A DNA stretch of 64,000 bases from Pterois miles (taxonomy: Eukaryota; Chordata; Actinopteri; Perciformes; Scorpaenidae): contig CAMQGK010000001.1 in assembly GCA_947000775.1 (NCBI GenBank), positions 1,291,001 to 1,355,000 on the forward strand. Reading direction: 5' to 3'. Of this stretch, positions 61,936-64,000 are shown piece by piece (position 1 is the first letter of the stretch; each line of letters starts with the position of its first letter). A program made the position numbers and the translations under genes. The notes under the pieces are model-generated. The model did no database searches. It was given only the letters and a program-made list of their open reading frames with translations, and was not told the DNA's origin.

Positions 61936-62084
61936 GGAAATTGTCTACTCTTTGATTTTGGGTTGCTGGAAAAAATGTAATATGTAAGTAATGCCTGACA
62001 ATGACTGATATATTTGACTTCAGGACAACTCTAAGGGCATTCAGGTTGAAAATCAAATATTCTCACTGTATTAATTTACCGTAC

Positions 62085-62215
62085 CGTATAAGGCGCACCG
62101 CATTGTAAGGCACACTATCAATAAATATCAATATCGCTGTCTTTTTTCAATAAGGCGCACCGGATTATAAACCACACCGGATTATAAGCGAAACAAAACA
62201 GTCTTTAACGGTTTA
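62085..62215. repeat. interspersed repeat with AAGGCGCACCGGATTATAA motifs
   Basis: CCGTATAAGGCGCACCGCAT, then ATAAGGCGCACCGGATTATA and CACACCGGATTATAAGCG. These phrases mark a widely spread DNA repeat in animals. No coding content. Confidence 0.5.
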
Positions 62216-62374
62216 GAAATTTCTCCCTACTTCGTAAGATAAACCATTAAAATCACTGTGAATTATCTGAAAAATGCCTTGTCACCAAGCTGAAAAAGGC
62301 CCTTTTTTGTTAAGTACATGAAAACATTTTAGAGTTAGTGTTGATTTTCCGGGACCTCTCCGGGAACCATCACC

Positions 62375-62714
62375 TTAAGGTGGGGGGGGGGTTTTGGTGT
62401 CCTTTGAACCTGGGGGTGTTTTTTTTGGGGCTTGCTCTGGGGCCCCCGGAAATTGGTTTGGGGGGGGGAAAAAAAAAAGGTTTTAAAACCCCCATACGGG
62501 GGGGGGGGGCGCCCCGGGGGGGGGGCCGGGGGGCCCCCTCGGGGGGGGGCGGGGGGGGGCGGGGGGCGCGCGCGTGGCGGGGGGGCCGGGCGGGGCGGGG
62601 CCGGCCCAGGAAGGAGAGGGGGGGACCCCCCCCTCCCTCCTCTTGGCGCACCACCCGCAAGAGGGAGGGGGGGGGGGGGGGGGGTGCCTTGGGGGGGGGG
62701 GGGGGGGGGGGGGA

Positions 62715-62747
<33 letters not shown>

Positions 62748-62757
62748 GGGACTCTCT

Positions 62758-62791
<34 letters not shown>

Positions 62792-63163
62792 GTGTGGTGG
62801 GGTTGCGCTCCGCCCGGCTCGGGCTGGCCGCTTTTTGGGGGGGGGGGTTCTTTTTTTTTCTTTGGGGGGTGGGGGGGGGGGGGGGGGGGGGGGGGGGTTC
62901 CAAAGTTGGGGGGGGGGTTGGGGGGGGTCCGGGGGGGGGGGGGTCTCCCCTTGGGGGGGGGGGGGGGGTTTGGTGTTGTCACAAAGACGAGTTCCTTCTG
63001 GGGGGGGGGGGGGGGGGGGGGGTGTGTTTGTGGGGGCCAGGGGGGGGGGGGGGGGGGGGGGGGGGGGGATGGGTGAGGGGGGGGGTGTTTTTGTTTAAAA
63101 AAAAAAACTAGTGGGGCGGGAGGAGGTTGTTGTTGGGTGGGGGGGGGGGGGGGGGGGGTGTCT

Positions 63164-63196
<33 letters not shown>

Positions 63197-63357
63197 CTCA
63201 CGAGAGTCTTCACCTCCCGGGGGGGTTTTGTGTTGGGGGGGGGGGGGGTGGGGGGGGTGCTTCTTGGGGGGGGGGGGGGGGCCTGGGGGGGCGGGGGCGG
63301 GGGGGGGGGGGGGGGGGGGGGGGGGGGCTCGGGGGGGGGGGGGGGGGGGGGGAGGGG

Positions 63358-63392
<35 letters not shown>

Positions 63393-63439
63393 GGGGGAGG
63401 GGGGGGGGGAGGGGGGGGGGGGGGGGGGGGGGAACAGAT

Positions 63440-63474
<35 letters not shown>

Positions 63475-63505
63475 CGGGGGGGGGGGGGGGGGGGGGGGGG
63501 GGGGT

Positions 63506-63538
<33 letters not shown>

Positions 63539-63622
63539 ATAACTCAAGTAAGTCTAGGGGGGGGGGGGGGGGGGGGGGAGGGCGCGCGCCCAAAAAAATC
63601 TCGGGGGGGGGGGGGGGGCGCC

Positions 63623-63655
<33 letters not shown>

Positions 63656-63833
63656 AACGACAAAGGGGGTCGGCGGGGGGGGGGGGCGGGGGGGGGGGGG
63701 GGGGGGGGCATGTGTGTGTTGGGGGGGGGGGGGGGGGGGGGGGGGGGTGGGGGCCGGGGGGGGGGGGGGAAGGGGGGGGGGGGACAAGGGGGGTGCGGGG
63801 GGGGGGGGGGGGGGGGGGGGGGGGAGGAAGACT

Positions 63834-63864
<31 letters not shown>

Positions 63865-63865
63865 A
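62375..63865. other. poly-G low-complexity block, probable artefact
   Basis: About 1.5 kb of G runs up to several tens of bases with short mixed words between them, starting with stuttered homopolymers (GGGGGTTTT, AAAAAAAAAAGG) and ending in a G-run joined to about 20 A. All long open frames over it are poly-Gly or poly-Pro readings and not genes. It could also be a real G-rich array with poor base calls. Confidence 0.7.
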
Positions 63866-63883
63866 AAAAAAAAAAAAAAAAGT

Positions 63884-64000
63884 ATGATTTTCATAGGACA
63901 ACTCTGATATCAAATTATGTGTCTGACAACAGAAAAAACTCCTCTGTGCAGTCTGTAAATATCTGTGCACCAACACACACATTGGTCAAATGAAGATAAT
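63884..64000. other. normal-complexity sequence at window end
   Basis: Ordinary mixed sequence resumes after the poly-G/poly-A junction. Too short to assign. Confidence 0.4.

Noticed and set aside
62335..63993. Long open frames on both strands (up to about 290 residues) over the G-rich block
   Set aside because: They are poly-Gly or poly-Pro readings of G homopolymers with no domain, and the underlying sequence is probably artefactual.

Overview
The window is a piece of a teleost genome, most likely a spiny-rayed (percomorph) fish. The evidence is spliced vertebrate genes with GT-AG introns, fish-type interspersed repeats (Tc1-like transposon, L2/Rex1-type LINE pieces, tRNA-derived SINEs, hAT-like MITEs) and very AT-rich introns. 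There is no sign of bacterial or viral organisation.

Layout: (1) 701-5568, plus strand: the last three coding exons of a SASH1-like adaptor gene, with a SAM domain and then a Ser/Pro-rich tail. It stops without the second SAM domain of SASH1. (2) 8033-9502 (5' exon probably at 11881-11940), minus strand: ddo, peroxisomal D-aspartate oxidase, four coding exons, 337 residues, ending in the PTS1-type tripeptide AKL. (3) 12110-23018, plus strand: zbtb24, a BTB / AT-hook / eight-C2H2-finger protein of 704 residues. ddo and zbtb24 are head to head over a short bidirectional promoter holding two TCTCGCGAGA-like elements. (4) 23408-61586, minus strand: the 3' end of an unidentified coiled-coil gene, convergent with zbtb24. 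Its last coding exon (23408-23461) and the two preceding exons (60832-60998, 61466-61586) fit in reading phase.

The striking content is a satellite family built on the core CGACATACTATACTATGACG. It fills zbtb24 intron 2 as a short A-rich minisatellite (about 15.5-19.5 kb, interrupted by a Tc1-like element). It also fills nearly all of the 37-kb terminal intron of the coiled-coil gene (23.5-60.7 kb). There a 156-bp monomer, a 70-bp deletion derivative and long-range repeats of about 6.2 kb (sub-blocks about 3.4 and 2.8 kb) sit between flanks of the short version. In both genes the main arrays carry the same strand as sense RNA. ZBTB24 is itself a known regulator of satellite DNA methylation, so its proximity is notable, though it may be chance.

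Two stretches inside the satellite (27390-27470, 35500-35820) have lost nearly all G and C, and 62375-63865 is about 1.5 kb of G homopolymers. These look like consensus or base-calling artefacts and should not be annotated as biology without read support.
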